Of a stretch of DNA of 64,000 bases, positions 26,390 through 34,583 are shown in pieces (the stretch's first letter is position 1; each line of letters begins with the position of its first letter). Both the position numbers and the translations under genes were made by a program. Source of the stretch: Pararoseomonas sp. SCSIO 73927 (GTDB lineage Bacteria; Pseudomonadota; Alphaproteobacteria; Acetobacterales; Acetobacteraceae); the NCBI RefSeq assembly GCF_037040815.1, contig NZ_CP146232.1, positions 4,806,001 through 4,870,000 on the forward strand, in the 5' to 3' direction. The notes beneath the pieces are model-generated. The model saw only the letters and a list, made by a program, of their open reading frames with translations. It made no database searches and was not told where the DNA came from.

Positions 26390-27112
26390 CTAGACGCCGA
26401 GATAGGCGTGCAGCCGCTCCATGCTCCCGGCCATCTCGTGATTGGCGACGCTGTCCACCACGCGCCCGTGCTCCATGACGTAGTGGCGGTCCGCCACCGT
26501 CTGGGCGAAGCGGAAGTTCTGCTCCACCAGCAGCACGGTGAAGCCGCGCGCCTTGATCTCGCGGATCATGGCGCCGATCTGCTGCACGATCACCGGCGCC
26601 AGCCCCTCGGTCGGCTCGTCCAGCAGCAGCAGCGGCGCGCCGGTGCGGAGGATGCGCGCGATGGCCAGCATCTGCTGCTCCCCGCCCGAGAGCTTCGTGC
26701 CGGGGCTGCGCGCCCGCTCCTTCAGGTTCGGGAACAGGGCGTAGATGGTGGGCAGGTCCAGCCCGCCGTCCCGCACCTTCGGCGGGAGCATCAGGTTCTC
26801 CGTCACGTCGAGGCTCGCGAAGATCCCGCGCTCCTCCGGGCAGTAGCCGATGCCCGCTCGGCCGATCGCGTCCGGACTCATCCGGATCGTCTCGCGCCCC
26901 TCAAAGGTGATCGAGCCCGTTCGGCGCCCGGTCAGCCCCATGATCGCGCGCAGCGTGCTCGTCTTGCCCGCGCCGTTGCGGCCGAGCAGCGTCACCACCT
27001 CGCCCGGGCGGATGTCAATGCTCACTCCGTGCAGCGCGTGGCTCTCGCCGTACCAGGCGTGCAGGTCGCGCACCGCCAGCATCGTGTCGGTCTTGATGGC
27101 GGCATCAAGCAT
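26390..27112 (-). CDS. livF: branched-chain amino acid-type ABC ATPase LivF
   Basis: 240 residues from ATG 27112, which overlaps the livG end by eight bases. Walker A GRNGAGKTS, LSGGEQQM signature, Walker B LLLLDEPTEGLAP and switch His region (LLVEQN, as typical of LivF, where His is replaced by Gln) are present. Supplies ATP hydrolysis for the LivHM channel together with LivG. Confidence 0.94.
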   Translation of the reverse strand: MLDAAIKTDTMLAVRDLHAWYGESHALHGVSIDIRPGEVVTLLGRNGAGKTSTLRAIMGLTGRRTGSITFEGRETIRMSPDAIGRAGIGYCPEERGIFASLDVTENLMLPPKVRDGGLDLPTIYALFPNLKERARSPGTKLSGGEQQMLAIARILRTGAPLLLLDEPTEGLAPVIVQQIGAMIREIKARGFTVLLVEQNFRFAQTVADRHYVMEHGRVVDSVANHEMAGSMERLHAYLGV

Positions 27113-27890
27113 GGGCCGCCTCCTGGCTCGCGCCTGACACACCGGGATCGCTGCCGAGATAGGCCGCGATGACGGCGGGGTTCCGCGAGACCTCGGCGTA
27201 GGGCCCCTCCGCCAGCACCTTGCCGCGCGTCAGCACGGTGATGGCGTCGCAGAGGCCCTCTACGACCTTCAGGTTGTGCTCCACCATCAGCACGGTGCGG
27301 CCCTGCGCCACGCGGCGCACCAGCGCCACGATCCGGTCCACGTCCTCGTGAGTCATCCCCGCCGTGGGCTCGTCCAGCAGCATCAGCCGCGGCTCCAGGG
27401 CCAGCGTCGTCGCGATCTCCAGCGCGCGCTTGCGGCCATAGGGCAGCGTGCCCGCGGGCGCGCCGGCATAGGCGGTGAGCCCGACATCGGCGAGCAGCGC
27501 CATCGCGCGATCGTCGTAGCGGCGCAGCACCGCGTCGCTGCGCCAGAAGTCGAAGCTGCCGCCCCGCTCGCGCTGTAGCGCGACGCGCACGTTCTCCAGC
27601 ACCGTCAGATGCGGGAACACCGCGGAGATCTGGAAGGACCGCACCAGTCCCATCCGCGCCACCTCGGCCGGCGCCGTGCGGGTGATGTCCTGCCCGTCGT
27701 AGCGGATGGTCCCACGGGAGGGCTGCATGAACTTCGTCAACAGATTGAAGCAGGTGGTCTTGCCCGCCCCGTTCGGGCCGATCAGCCCGTGGATCGTGCC
27801 CCGCCGGATGCGCAGCGAAACGTCCGAGACCGCGACGAAACCGCGGAACTCCTTCGTCAGGCCATCAGTTTCCAGGATGTATTCCTGCAC
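27105..27890 (-). CDS. livG: branched-chain amino acid-type ABC ATPase LivG
   Basis: 261 residues from GTG 27890 (QEYILETDGLTKEF), the length usual for LivG; a TTG at 27974 would add 28 residues of low-complexity sequence without a ribosome site. Walker A GPNGAGKTT, Walker B RLMLLDEPTAGM, and the LivG-type H-loop VLMVEHNLKVV are seen. The ABC signature, normally LS(Y)G, reads TLPYGRKRALEIA as is common in LivG. First gene of the five-gene importer operon. Confidence 0.92.
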   Translation of the reverse strand: MQEYILETDGLTKEFRGFVAVSDVSLRIRRGTIHGLIGPNGAGKTTCFNLLTKFMQPSRGTIRYDGQDITRTAPAEVARMGLVRSFQISAVFPHLTVLENVRVALQRERGGSFDFWRSDAVLRRYDDRAMALLADVGLTAYAGAPAGTLPYGRKRALEIATTLALEPRLMLLDEPTAGMTHEDVDRIVALVRRVAQGRTVLMVEHNLKVVEGLCDAITVLTRGKVLAEGPYAEVSRNPAVIAAYLGSDPGVSGASQEAAHA

Positions 27891-28002
27891 CCAGACCGTC
27901 CCATTCCCCGAAAGCGCCGTCTTCGCGGCTGCGGGGGAAGCATGGACGGGCGGCAGGGGCCGCGCAAGCGCCAAGAGGAAAGAAGGTTTTGCGGGGGAAA
28001 AA

Positions 28003-28079
28003 TGGTCGGAGCGGCGGGATTCGAACCCACGACCCCCAGTCCCCCAGACTGGTGCGCTACCAGACTGCGCTACGCTCCG
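28003..28079 (-). tRNA. tRNA-Pro (anticodon GGG)
   Basis: 77 nt cloverleaf with encoded CCA. Acceptor CGGAGCG (28079-28073) pairs with CGCTCCG (28013-28007), discriminator A, anticodon stem CCAGT/ACTGG around the loop CTGGGGG, giving GGG, which reads CCC and CCU. T-loop GGTTCGAATCC is canonical. A T5 run follows the CCA directly and may end transcription. Confidence 0.97.
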
Positions 28080-28088
28080 ATGCGGCGG

Positions 28089-28117
28089 GGTCTAGCACCC
28101 GCCCGCACCGCTCTCAA
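28089..28117 (-). promoter_or_regulatory. promoter of tRNA-Pro
   Basis: Minus-strand TTGAGA (28117-28112), 17-base spacer, TAGACC (28094-28089). Transcription would start about three bases before the mature tRNA 5' end, consistent with alphaproteobacterial housekeeping promoters. Confidence 0.65.
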
Positions 28118-28178
28118 CCCCGGCGGCGCGGCTTTCCGTCGCTTTCCGCGGACCGTCGCTTCCAGCAGGCCGCAGAAT

Positions 28179-28652
28179 TCAGCGAGCCGTCAGGGCCTTG
28201 AGCGCCGAGGCGATCGCCTCCAACTCCTCGAGGCAGGCCCGCAACTCGATCCCCTCGGCCCCCTCCGCGCCCTCGGACGGATCGGCCAGGGCGCCCTCCC
28301 CGGCCTCGCCCGCGGCCTCCACCGCCTCCAGCCCGCCCTCGCGCAGCAGGCGCTGCACGCCCTTGATGGTGTAGCCCTGGGTGTAGAGCAGGTCGCCGAT
28401 GCGGCGGAGGAGGTTGATGTCCTCCGGCCGGTAGTAGCGGCGGCCGCCGCCGCGCTTCAGCGGCTTCAGCTGGGGGAACTTCGTCTCCCAGAAGCGCAGC
28501 ACGTGCTGCGGGATGTGAAGGTCCTCCGCCACCTCGCTGATGGTGCGGAAGGCGTTGGGGGACTTGCGCGCGCGCGCGGCGGATTCGCCGCCCTCGCTGA
28601 TCCCGGCGGGCGGGGTCGGTGTGATGTCGCCAAGCACGCTCATGCCGCTCAT
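28179..28652 (-). CDS. MerR-family transcriptional regulator
   Basis: 157 residues. A MerR helix-turn-helix starts at about residue 33: [22 protein letters not shown], with the wing [14 protein letters not shown]. No metal-binding cysteines follow; the C-terminal 45 residues are Glu/Ala-rich. This is the ihfA-linked MerR paralogue found in many alphaproteobacteria, of unknown signal. It lies 38 bases downstream of ihfA in the same direction. ATG at 28652 or 28643. Confidence 0.88.
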   Translation of the reverse strand: MSGMSVLGDITPTPPAGISEGGESAARARKSPNAFRTISEVAEDLHIPQHVLRFWETKFPQLKPLKRGGGRRYYRPEDINLLRRIGDLLYTQGYTIKGVQRLLREGGLEAVEAAGEAGEGALADPSEGAEGAEGIELRACLEELEAIASALKALTAR

Positions 28653-28690
28653 CGCGCTCCTGCTCAGTCCTCGCCCACTCGGTCGCCCAC

Positions 28691-28999
28691 TCAGTCGTCG
28701 GTCCGGGGCGGCGTCTCGCCGTTGATCCGGGCCTTCAGCACCTGACTGGCGCGGAAGGAGAGGACGCGGCGCGGGGTGATGGGCACCTCGACGCCGGTCT
28801 TGGGGTTACGCCCGATTCGCTGCGCCTTCTGCCGCACCGCAAAGGTTCCGAAGGCCGAGAGCTTCACCGCCTCTCCCGCCTGCAGCGTGGCGGAGATGCG
28901 GTTCAACACGTCCTCGAGGAGGGCCGCGCTCTCGTTCCTGGAGAGGCCGACCTGCATGTAGATCGCCTCGGCCAGCTGAGCGCGGGTGATGGTGTTCAC
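28691..28999 (-). CDS. ihfA: integration host factor subunit alpha
   Basis: 102 residues from GTG 28999 with AGGGGG nine bases upstream. DNA-bending HU/IHF fold: the dimerisation helices [19 protein letters not shown] and the DNA-intercalating arm [21 protein letters not shown] with its Pro are complete. It partners with IhfB (encoded elsewhere) in nucleoid structure and promoter architecture. Third in the plsX-fabH-ihfA-merR order common in alphaproteobacteria, but a separate promoter precedes it. Confidence 0.95.
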   Translation of the reverse strand: MNTITRAQLAEAIYMQVGLSRNESAALLEDVLNRISATLQAGEAVKLSAFGTFAVRQKAQRIGRNPKTGVEVPITPRRVLSFRASQVLKARINGETPPRTDD

Positions 29000-29048
29000 G
29001 CGGCCATGCCCCCTCTCGCCCCCTTGCGGGAATGTCCCGCCTGGAGCG

Positions 29049-29077
29049 ATTGGACCGCCGCCACCCCCCTACGTCAA
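29049..29077 (-). promoter_or_regulatory. probable ihfA promoter
   Basis: Minus-strand TTGACG (29077-29072), 17-base spacer, TCCAAT (29054-29049) in the 165-base gap between fabH and ihfA. The -35 is good and the -10 weak (4 of 6). Confidence 0.5.
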
Positions 29078-29164
29078 TCGACTCACGGGAGAAGTTGTGG
29101 TTTCCGGCACGCAGTGTTGCCGATTTGCCGAAGCGAGTCGGAGCGCATGAAGGGGCTGGGCGCG

Positions 29165-30109
29165 TCAGAAGCGCGCGAGCGCGGCGCCCCAGGTGAGACC
29201 GCCGCCGATGGCCTCCATCAACACGAGGTCGCCCCGCGCGACCCGCCCGTCCCGCGTCGCCTCGGCGAGCGCGAGGGGAATGGAGGCCGCGGAGGTGTTG
29301 GCATGGCGGTCCACCGTGACCACCACGCGCTCCGGCGGCAGGCCGAGCTTGCGGCCCATCGCGTCGATGATGCGCCGATTGGCCTGGTGCGGCACCAGCC
29401 ACTGCACGTCGGCCTGGGCCAGGCCGTTGGCCTGCAGCGCCTCGTCCACGGCGGAGGCGAGCTTTGACACGGCGTGGCGGAACACCTCCCGCCCTGCCAT
29501 GCGGACGAGCCCGCCCTCCACCTGCAGGATGTCGCCGTGGCGCCCGTCGGAGTGCAGGTGGGTGGAAAGGATGCCGCGATCCCCCTCCCCTTCCTCCGCG
29601 CGCAGCAGCACGGCGCCGGCGCCGTCGCCAAACAGCACGCAGGTGCCGCGATCCGTCCAGTCCAGGATGCGGGTGAAAGCCTCGGCCCCGATCACCAGCG
29701 CGCTGCGGCACTGCCCCGCGCGGATCATCGAATCGGCCACGCCGAGCGCGTAGATGAAGCCGGTGCAGGCGGCCGAGATGTCGAAGGAGAAGCCTTGGTG
29801 GATCCCCAGCTTCTCCTGCACCCGCGTGGCGGTGGAGGGAAAGGCGGAGTCGGGCGTCGCGGTGGCCAGGATGATCGCGTCCACCTCGGAGGCGTCCGTG
29901 CCGGCCTGGGCCAGGGCCTCGCGCGCGGCGGCCGTGGCCATGTCGGCCGTGGTCTCGCCCGGCGCGGCCATGTGGCGGCGGCGGATGCCCGTCCGCTCGC
30001 TGATCCACTCGTCGGAGGTGTCGAGGCGATAGGCCTCGGCCAGCTCGTCATTCGTCACGGCGCGCGCGGGAAGATAACCGCCCGTGCCGGCGATCACGGA
30101 ACGGGTCAT
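29165..30109 (-). CDS. fabH: 3-oxoacyl-[acyl-carrier-protein] synthase III
   Basis: 314 residues. Condenses an acyl-CoA with malonyl-ACP to start fatty-acid synthesis. Catalytic triad Cys115 (DISAACTGF), His241 (VPHQANRRII) and Asn271 (HANTSAAS) is intact. Its ATG overlaps the plsX stop (TGATG). Pairing with plsX links fatty-acid initiation with acyl-phosphate production for phospholipids. Confidence 0.97.
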   Translation of the reverse strand: MTRSVIAGTGGYLPARAVTNDELAEAYRLDTSDEWISERTGIRRRHMAAPGETTADMATAAAREALAQAGTDASEVDAIILATATPDSAFPSTATRVQEKLGIHQGFSFDISAACTGFIYALGVADSMIRAGQCRSALVIGAEAFTRILDWTDRGTCVLFGDGAGAVLLRAEEGEGDRGILSTHLHSDGRHGDILQVEGGLVRMAGREVFRHAVSKLASAVDEALQANGLAQADVQWLVPHQANRRIIDAMGRKLGLPPERVVVTVDRHANTSAASIPLALAEATRDGRVARGDLVLMEAIGGGLTWGAALARF

Positions 30110-31188
30110 CAGCCGGCCACGGCCCCCTGCTTCTGCCCCGCCACTGGGGCACCACCGGCAAGCCGGGCCACGCCGGTCCGGATGCGCTCGTTGAAGCCGT
30201 GCGTCACCATGTCCATGGCCACGTCCACCGCGTGGGCGAAGCCGAGCGCGTCCGTGCCCCCGTGGCTCTTCACCACCACGCCGTTCAGCCCGATCAGCAC
30301 CGCGCCGTTGTAGCGGCGGGGGTCCATCCACTGCCGCAGCCGGTCCAGCGCCGGGCGGGCCAGCAGATAGCCCAGCCGGGCGGGGATGGAGGAGTTGAAG
30401 ACCTGCCGCAGGAGGCTGCCGACGAGCTTCAGCGCCCCCTCCCCGGTCTTCAGCGCCACGTTGCCCGTGAAGCCGTCCGTCACCACCACGTCCACGGTTC
30501 CGGCGGTGATGTCGTGCCCCTCCACGAAGCCGCGGAAGTTCGCGCCGATATGGCTCTCGCGCAGCGTCTCCGCCGCCTGGCGGATGCGCTCGTCGCCCTT
30601 CAGCTCCTCGGAGCCGACGTTGAGCAGGCCGATGGTGGGGTCGGTCAGGCCGAGAACGGCGCGGGCGAAGGCGTCGCCCATCACCGCGAACTCGACGAGA
30701 TTACGCGCCTCGTAGGTGATGTTGGCGCCGAGGTCGAGCAGCACCACGTCGCCGCGGGCGGAGGGACCGATCGCGGCGAGCGCCGGCCGGTCGATCTCCG
30801 GCATGGTCCGCAGCACGATCTTGGCCAGCGCCATCAGCGCGCCGGTGTTCCCGGCGGAGACCACGCCCTCCGCCTCGCCCGCCGAGACGGCGTCGATCGC
30901 CAGCCGCATGGAGGCGCCGCGCAGCCGCAGGGCCGCGGTGGGCTTCATGTCGCCGGGAATGGCATCGGGGGCGTGGCGGATCGTGCAGATGGCCGCCGCG
31001 CGCGGGCGGGTGGCGAGGCCGGCGCGCAGCCGCGCCTCATCTCCCACCAGCAGGAAGCGGGCGCCCTTGTGGCGCTCCGCGGCCTGCTCCAGCCCGTCGA
31101 GCACGGCATCGGGGGCGTGGTCGCCCCCCATGGCATCGACCGCGAGCGCGAAACGCTCCGCGGGTCCGGTGGCCCGGGATGCGGCCAA
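30109..31188 (-). CDS. plsX: phosphate acyltransferase PlsX
   Basis: 359 residues from TTG 31188 with AGGAG seven bases upstream. Converts acyl-ACP to acyl phosphate, the substrate of PlsY (9307-9891). Signatures: LAVDAMGGDHAP near residue 15, VSAGNTGALMALA, LLDLGANITYEARNLVEFA, and VVTDGFTGNVALKTGEG. Peripheral membrane enzyme. Operon rpmF-plsX-fabH is highly conserved in proteobacteria. Confidence 0.96.
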   Translation of the reverse strand: MAASRATGPAERFALAVDAMGGDHAPDAVLDGLEQAAERHKGARFLLVGDEARLRAGLATRPRAAAICTIRHAPDAIPGDMKPTAALRLRGASMRLAIDAVSAGEAEGVVSAGNTGALMALAKIVLRTMPEIDRPALAAIGPSARGDVVLLDLGANITYEARNLVEFAVMGDAFARAVLGLTDPTIGLLNVGSEELKGDERIRQAAETLRESHIGANFRGFVEGHDITAGTVDVVVTDGFTGNVALKTGEGALKLVGSLLRQVFNSSIPARLGYLLARPALDRLRQWMDPRRYNGAVLIGLNGVVVKSHGGTDALGFAHAVDVAMDMVTHGFNERIRTGVARLAGGAPVAGQKQGAVAG

Positions 31189-31234
31189 TTCCGCGCTCCT
31201 CAGCTTGCCAGGACGGGAAGGACGTCGCGCCTGA

Positions 31235-31438
31235 TCAGGCGCGGACGGCGGCCTTCAGCGGCTTGCCGGCGGCCACGACCTCGCGGCCGTCATAGAAGCC
31301 GCAGGAGACGCAGATGTTGTGCGGGCGGCGCAGCTCGCCGCAGTTCGGGCACTCGGCGTGCGCCTCGCGGCCCAGGGCCTCGTGGCTGCGACGCATGCCA
31401 CGACGGGAGGGCGAGGTCTTTCGCTTCGGAACGGCCAT
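31235..31438 (-). CDS. rpmF: 50S ribosomal protein L32
   Basis: 67 residues starting [19 protein letters not shown], the invariant L32 N-terminus. Contains a complete zinc ribbon, [18 protein letters not shown]. Sits 46 bases upstream of plsX and 116 after the YceD gene, as in the conserved yceD-rpmF-plsX-fabH cluster. A GAAAGG ribosome site precedes the ATG. Confidence 0.96.
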   Translation of the reverse strand: MAVPKRKTSPSRRGMRRSHEALGREAHAECPNCGELRRPHNICVSCGFYDGREVVAAGKPLKAAVRA

Positions 31439-31554
31439 CGGTGCCGGGCCTTTCTATAGTTATGACACGTCACGCGAACGGACGGGTTTATCGGGAGGCG
31501 CGCGCCATAGCACCGGCCACCCCGCAGAGCAAGGCTTGCGTTGCCCCGCGGGAC

Positions 31555-32049
31555 CTAGCCGGGCTTCAGCCCGCGCAGGGCGGAGAAGGGAGAGGACGCC
31601 GCATCCCTTGCATCACCGGGCAGCTCGGCGTCCGGCGCGCGGGGATAGGGGTCCAAGGCGAGGGCCAGGCTCTGCGCCAGCGCCTCGCCTAGGTCCACCG
31701 TGCCGTCCGGCTCGGATTCGATCTCGTCCGGCCCCTCGTCCAGATCCTCGGAGGGCTCCTTTCCCGGGGGCAGGATCCGCCAGTCCAGCGACTCCTCGAT
31801 CGTCTGGGGCACCGGCTCCAGCGTCACCACGCAGGACTGCACCACGGCCGCGCGCAGCGTGCCGCGCGCCCGCACCGTGCCGCCGGCGGCCGGCACCAGC
31901 TCCAGCTCGCCCGAGAGAGAATCAAGCTCTAGCAGGCCCATCCGCCCGGCCAGCGCCGCCCTCTCCTCCGGCGTCGCCTCCAGGCGCTGCCGCCGCCCCT
32001 CCCCCCCGAGGGCGCCGGGGCGGAACATCCGGCTGAACTCGACCTTCAT
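31555..32049 (-). CDS. YceD/DUF177-family protein
   Basis: 164 residues. The core motif CVVTLEPVPQTIEE and the acidic stretch before DLGEALAQSLALALDPYPR define the YceD family, which is encoded next to rpmF across bacteria and is thought to take part in 23S rRNA accumulation or ribosome assembly. The CxxC of many members is reduced here to a single Cys. ATG overlaps the upstream chaperone stop (ATGA). Confidence 0.85.
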   Translation of the reverse strand: MKVEFSRMFRPGALGGEGRRQRLEATPEERAALAGRMGLLELDSLSGELELVPAAGGTVRARGTLRAAVVQSCVVTLEPVPQTIEESLDWRILPPGKEPSEDLDEGPDEIESEPDGTVDLGEALAQSLALALDPYPRAPDAELPGDARDAASSPFSALRGLKPG

Positions 32050-32585
32050 GCCGCGGCCCCCGCGAAAGCCGCCTCGCCCGCCAGGAAGCGGGCGAAGGGC
32101 TGCCCGGCCAGCCCGGCATCCAGCGCCGCGGCATGGGCCGCGAGCCGGGCGGCCGCCCCTTCCGGCGCCGCGCCGCCCCAGACGTTGCGGGCCAGGGCAC
32201 CCTCCAGCGCCGCGGCGTCCCCGGTCTCCAGCGCGGCCTCGTAGGCCAGGGCGCGGCCGTGGAAGGCCTCCCACATGGTTCGCACGCGCTTGCCGATGGA
32301 CATGTCGCCCACCCCCATCTCCCGCAGGTTCAGGTCCATGTCGGCGAACATCGCGTCGAACACGGCCTGGGCCAGGGCGGCCCCGCGCGGGTCCGGGTCC
32401 CGGCGTAGGCGGCGCACCAGCAGGGCGGCGTGCAGCGCGACGAGGTCGAAGCGCCCCTCCAGCGTGTCCGGCACCCCCTCTTCCCCGAACAGGGCGGGTC
32501 CGCGGGCCGCCGTCACGGCCGCCGTGTAGAGGGCGAAGCCGGCCCGCTCATGCGGGCGGCGGCGAAAGAGGCCGAAGGGGGCCAT
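32046..32585 (-). CDS. ubiquinol-cytochrome c chaperone (CBP3/UQCC1 family)
   Basis: 179 residues. The conserved segments ALYTAAVTAARGP, RFDLVALHAALLVRRLR and FDAMFADMDLNLREMGVGD match the CBP3 family, which in mitochondria assists cytochrome b synthesis and complex III assembly; the bacterial protein likely assists bc1 assembly. Presence fits an aerobic alphaproteobacterium. First gene of the operon leading into yceD-rpmF-plsX-fabH. Confidence 0.85.
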   Translation of the reverse strand: MAPFGLFRRRPHERAGFALYTAAVTAARGPALFGEEGVPDTLEGRFDLVALHAALLVRRLRRDPDPRGAALAQAVFDAMFADMDLNLREMGVGDMSIGKRVRTMWEAFHGRALAYEAALETGDAAALEGALARNVWGGAAPEGAAARLAAHAAALDAGLAGQPFARFLAGEAAFAGAAA

Positions 32586-32637
32586 GGCTCTGGCGTTTCC
32601 GTCTCAGCGGCACCGCACCGACGGCAACGGGCCGGCA

Positions 32638-32665
32638 GCGCCGGGCCCGATTCCCGGGCCGGCGC
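32638..32665. repeat. inverted repeat between CBP3 and bamE genes
   Basis: GCGCCGG-(G)-CCCG, loop, CGGG-CCGGCGC: about eleven pairs with one bulged base in the divergent spacer (32586-32713). It lies upstream of the bamE promoter and within the probable 5' region of the CBP3 operon; function unknown. Confidence 0.4.
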
Positions 32666-32674
32666 GACACTCTG

Positions 32675-32703
32675 TTGACCGGGCCGCGGGGCGGTGGCAA
32701 TCG
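32675..32703 (+). promoter_or_regulatory. probable bamE promoter
   Basis: TTGACC (32675-32680), 17-base spacer, CAATCG (32698-32703). The -35 is strong, the -10 weak. If used, the transcript would begin only a few bases before the first ATG of bamE (32714), giving a nearly leaderless mRNA. Confidence 0.4.
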
Positions 32704-32713
32704 AACCCCCGAG

Positions 32714-33244
32714 ATGGCCCCCATGACCCCTCCCGTCAATCCGCAGGCAACCCGGCGCCGCCCCGGCCGCGCCGCCCTCGCCCTCGCGGTGCTCCTCGCG
32801 GCGCCGCTCGGCGGCTGCTCCGTCTTCGGCTCGCCCGACGAGCTGCGGGGCAATCGCGCGGATCCCGAACTGCTGCGGGACATCACCCCCGGCGTCTCCA
32901 GCAAGGCGGACATCACGGCGCTCCTCGGCTCGCCGAGCGCCACCTCCACCTTCGACGGGAGCGAGTGGTACTACATCAGCGCCACCACCCGCCTCCGCCC
33001 CGCCCGCACCCCCGGCCTCGACAACCAGCGCGTGGTCGTCGTCCGCTTCAACGAGCGCGACATCGTCCAGGCCGTGGAGCAGAAGGGCGAGCGCGACATG
33101 CGCGACATCGCCATGTCCGAGCGCACCACGCCCGTCCCCGGCAATGAGCGCTCTCTCCTGCAGGCGCTGTTCGGCAACATTGGCCGCTTCGGTCCGGCGC
33201 CCACCCAGCCGGAGGGTCCGGGGGTGGGGTCGGGCGCCCGGTAG
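32714..33244 (+). CDS. bamE: outer membrane assembly lipoprotein BamE
   Basis: 176 residues (173 from ATG 32723). Signal peptide with lipobox LGGC near residue 36, so the mature protein is a lipoprotein. The SmpA/OmlA fold appears as DITPGVSSKADITALLGSPSATSTFDGSEWYYIS. BamE supports BamA-mediated insertion of beta-barrel proteins. The C-terminus after NNQR-type strand is extended by about 50 residues ending in a Pro/Gly-rich tail, as in other alphaproteobacteria. Confidence 0.9.
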   Translation: MAPMTPPVNPQATRRRPGRAALALAVLLAAPLGGCSVFGSPDELRGNRADPELLRDITPGVSSKADITALLGSPSATSTFDGSEWYYISATTRLRPARTPGLDNQRVVVVRFNERDIVQAVEQKGERDMRDIAMSERTTPVPGNERSLLQALFGNIGRFGPAPTQPEGPGVGSGAR

Positions 33245-33332
33245 GGCGACGCTTCCGCCCGCGCTGGCCTACCTCGATCGCCCCAGCGTCTCGGTCGCAG
33301 GGTCGATCGGATCGCTCCCCTAATGCTGCACG

Positions 33333-33355
33333 GGCGGGACCGGCCCTGGTCCGCC
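33333..33355. terminator. hairpin between convergent bamE and MFS genes
   Basis: GGCGGGACC (33333-33341), loop GGCCCT, GGTCCGCC (33348-33355), eight pairs with one bulged G. It lies in the 148-base gap between the converging genes, otherwise empty. No T tract. Confidence 0.4.
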
Positions 33356-33392
33356 AGCGCGTCAGATCCCGCAGCGGTGCCCCGGCCAGGCC

Positions 33393-34583
33393 TCAGGCCG
33401 GGCGCGCCGGGCGGGCGATTCGCCACAAGGCGAAGAGCAGCGCCGGCAGCACCAGCAGGTTCAGCACCCCCCAGCCCCCGGCCGCGTGCAGCAGGCCGGA
33501 ACCGAAGGCGGTGCAGGCCACCGTGCCGAACACGATAAAATCGTTCGCCATCTGGGCCCGCACCCGCTCCGCCGGGCTGTGCGCCTCCGCCAGCAGGGTG
33601 GTGGCGCCGGTGAACATGAGGTTCCAGCCCAGCCCGAGCGCCATCAGCGCCAGGATGAAATGGGAGAACTCCTTCCCCATCAGCGCCAGCCCCACGCAGG
33701 CCGCGTTCAGCACCACCCCCGCCAGGATCACCGGCCGCGTCCCGAACCGCCCGATGAGCCGCCCGGTGAAGAAGCCCGGGGCGAACATGCAGATGGCGTG
33801 GAACTGGATGACGGTGGAGCTCTCCGTCACCCCGAAGCCGCAATGCATCATCTCCAGCGGGGTGGAGGTCATCAGCAGGTTCATCACCCCGTAGGCCACC
33901 GCCCCCGTCAGGGCCGCGGTGAGGAAGGCGGGGCGGGAGACGATCTCCAGGATCGGCGTGGCCGCCCCGGCGCTGCGCGGCGGGGCCGGCGGCAGCTCCA
34001 CGATCCGCAGCAGGGCCATGCAGGTGAGCGGCGCCAGCGCCAGGATGAGATAGGTGCCGAGGAAGAGGGCCGGCGCAAGCAGGTCCTTGCTGTTCTTCAC
34101 CAGCTCCGGCCCCAGCGCCGCGGCCAGCACGCCGCCCGCCATCACCAGGGCGATTGCGCGGGGCCGGTAGGCGGGGGTGGCCACCTCGGCCGCGGCGAAG
34201 CGGTAGTGCTGGGCGATGCCGAAGCCCAGCCCCGCCGGCAGCGCGCCGAGGCAGTAGATCAAGAAGCTGCCCTGCCAGACCCCGAGGGCGAAGGTGAGGC
34301 TCCCCAGCAGGCTGCCCATGGCCCCGAGCACGAAGCCGGGCTTGCGCCCGAGCCGGGCGAAGACAAGCCCGGCGGGGATGGAGGCCGCCATGGTGGCCGC
34401 CATCTGGATCGCCATGGGCAGGGTGGCGAGGGACTTGTCCTCCACCAGGCTGTAGCCGATCAGCGCGCCCATGGCGGCCTGCCCGACGACGGCGGAGTTC
34501 ATCAGCGCCTGGCAGAAGAAGAGAAGCCGTACGTTGCGGCGCATCGCCGCGTCACTCGCCTGGCCCGCCATGGTCACTGACAT
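33393..34583 (-). CDS. major facilitator superfamily transporter
   Basis: 396 residues from ATG 34583, overlapping the thiL stop by one base (TGATG). About twelve hydrophobic spans, with the MFS loop motif GLVFARLGRKPGFVLGAMGSL between spans two and three and a matching RLIGRFGTRPVILAG in the second half. The family branch resembles YfcJ/arabinose-efflux-like permeases; substrate unknown. Last gene of the riboflavin/nusB/thiL run, so it may be expressed with it. Confidence 0.85.
   Translation of the reverse strand: MSVTMAGQASDAAMRRNVRLLFFCQALMNSAVVGQAAMGALIGYSLVEDKSLATLPMAIQMAATMAASIPAGLVFARLGRKPGFVLGAMGSLLGSLTFALGVWQGSFLIYCLGALPAGLGFGIAQHYRFAAAEVATPAYRPRAIALVMAGGVLAAALGPELVKNSKDLLAPALFLGTYLILALAPLTCMALLRIVELPPAPPRSAGAATPILEIVSRPAFLTAALTGAVAYGVMNLLMTSTPLEMMHCGFGVTESSTVIQFHAICMFAPGFFTGRLIGRFGTRPVILAGVVLNAACVGLALMGKEFSHFILALMALGLGWNLMFTGATTLLAEAHSPAERVRAQMANDFIVFGTVACTAFGSGLLHAAGGWGVLNLLVLPALLFALWRIARPARPA

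Noticed and set aside
23368..26478. A 1036-codon open frame on the plus strand
   Set aside because: Antisense of livM, livH and the binding-protein gene; composition is His/Arg/Glu-rich and mirrors the real codons.
27891..28002. Possible promoter of the liv operon
   Set aside because: No hexamer pair with sensible spacing could be found between tRNA-Pro and livG.
29000..29164. Possible small gene between fabH and ihfA
   Set aside because: No frame with a start and a plausible ribosome site; the interval is better read as the ihfA promoter region.
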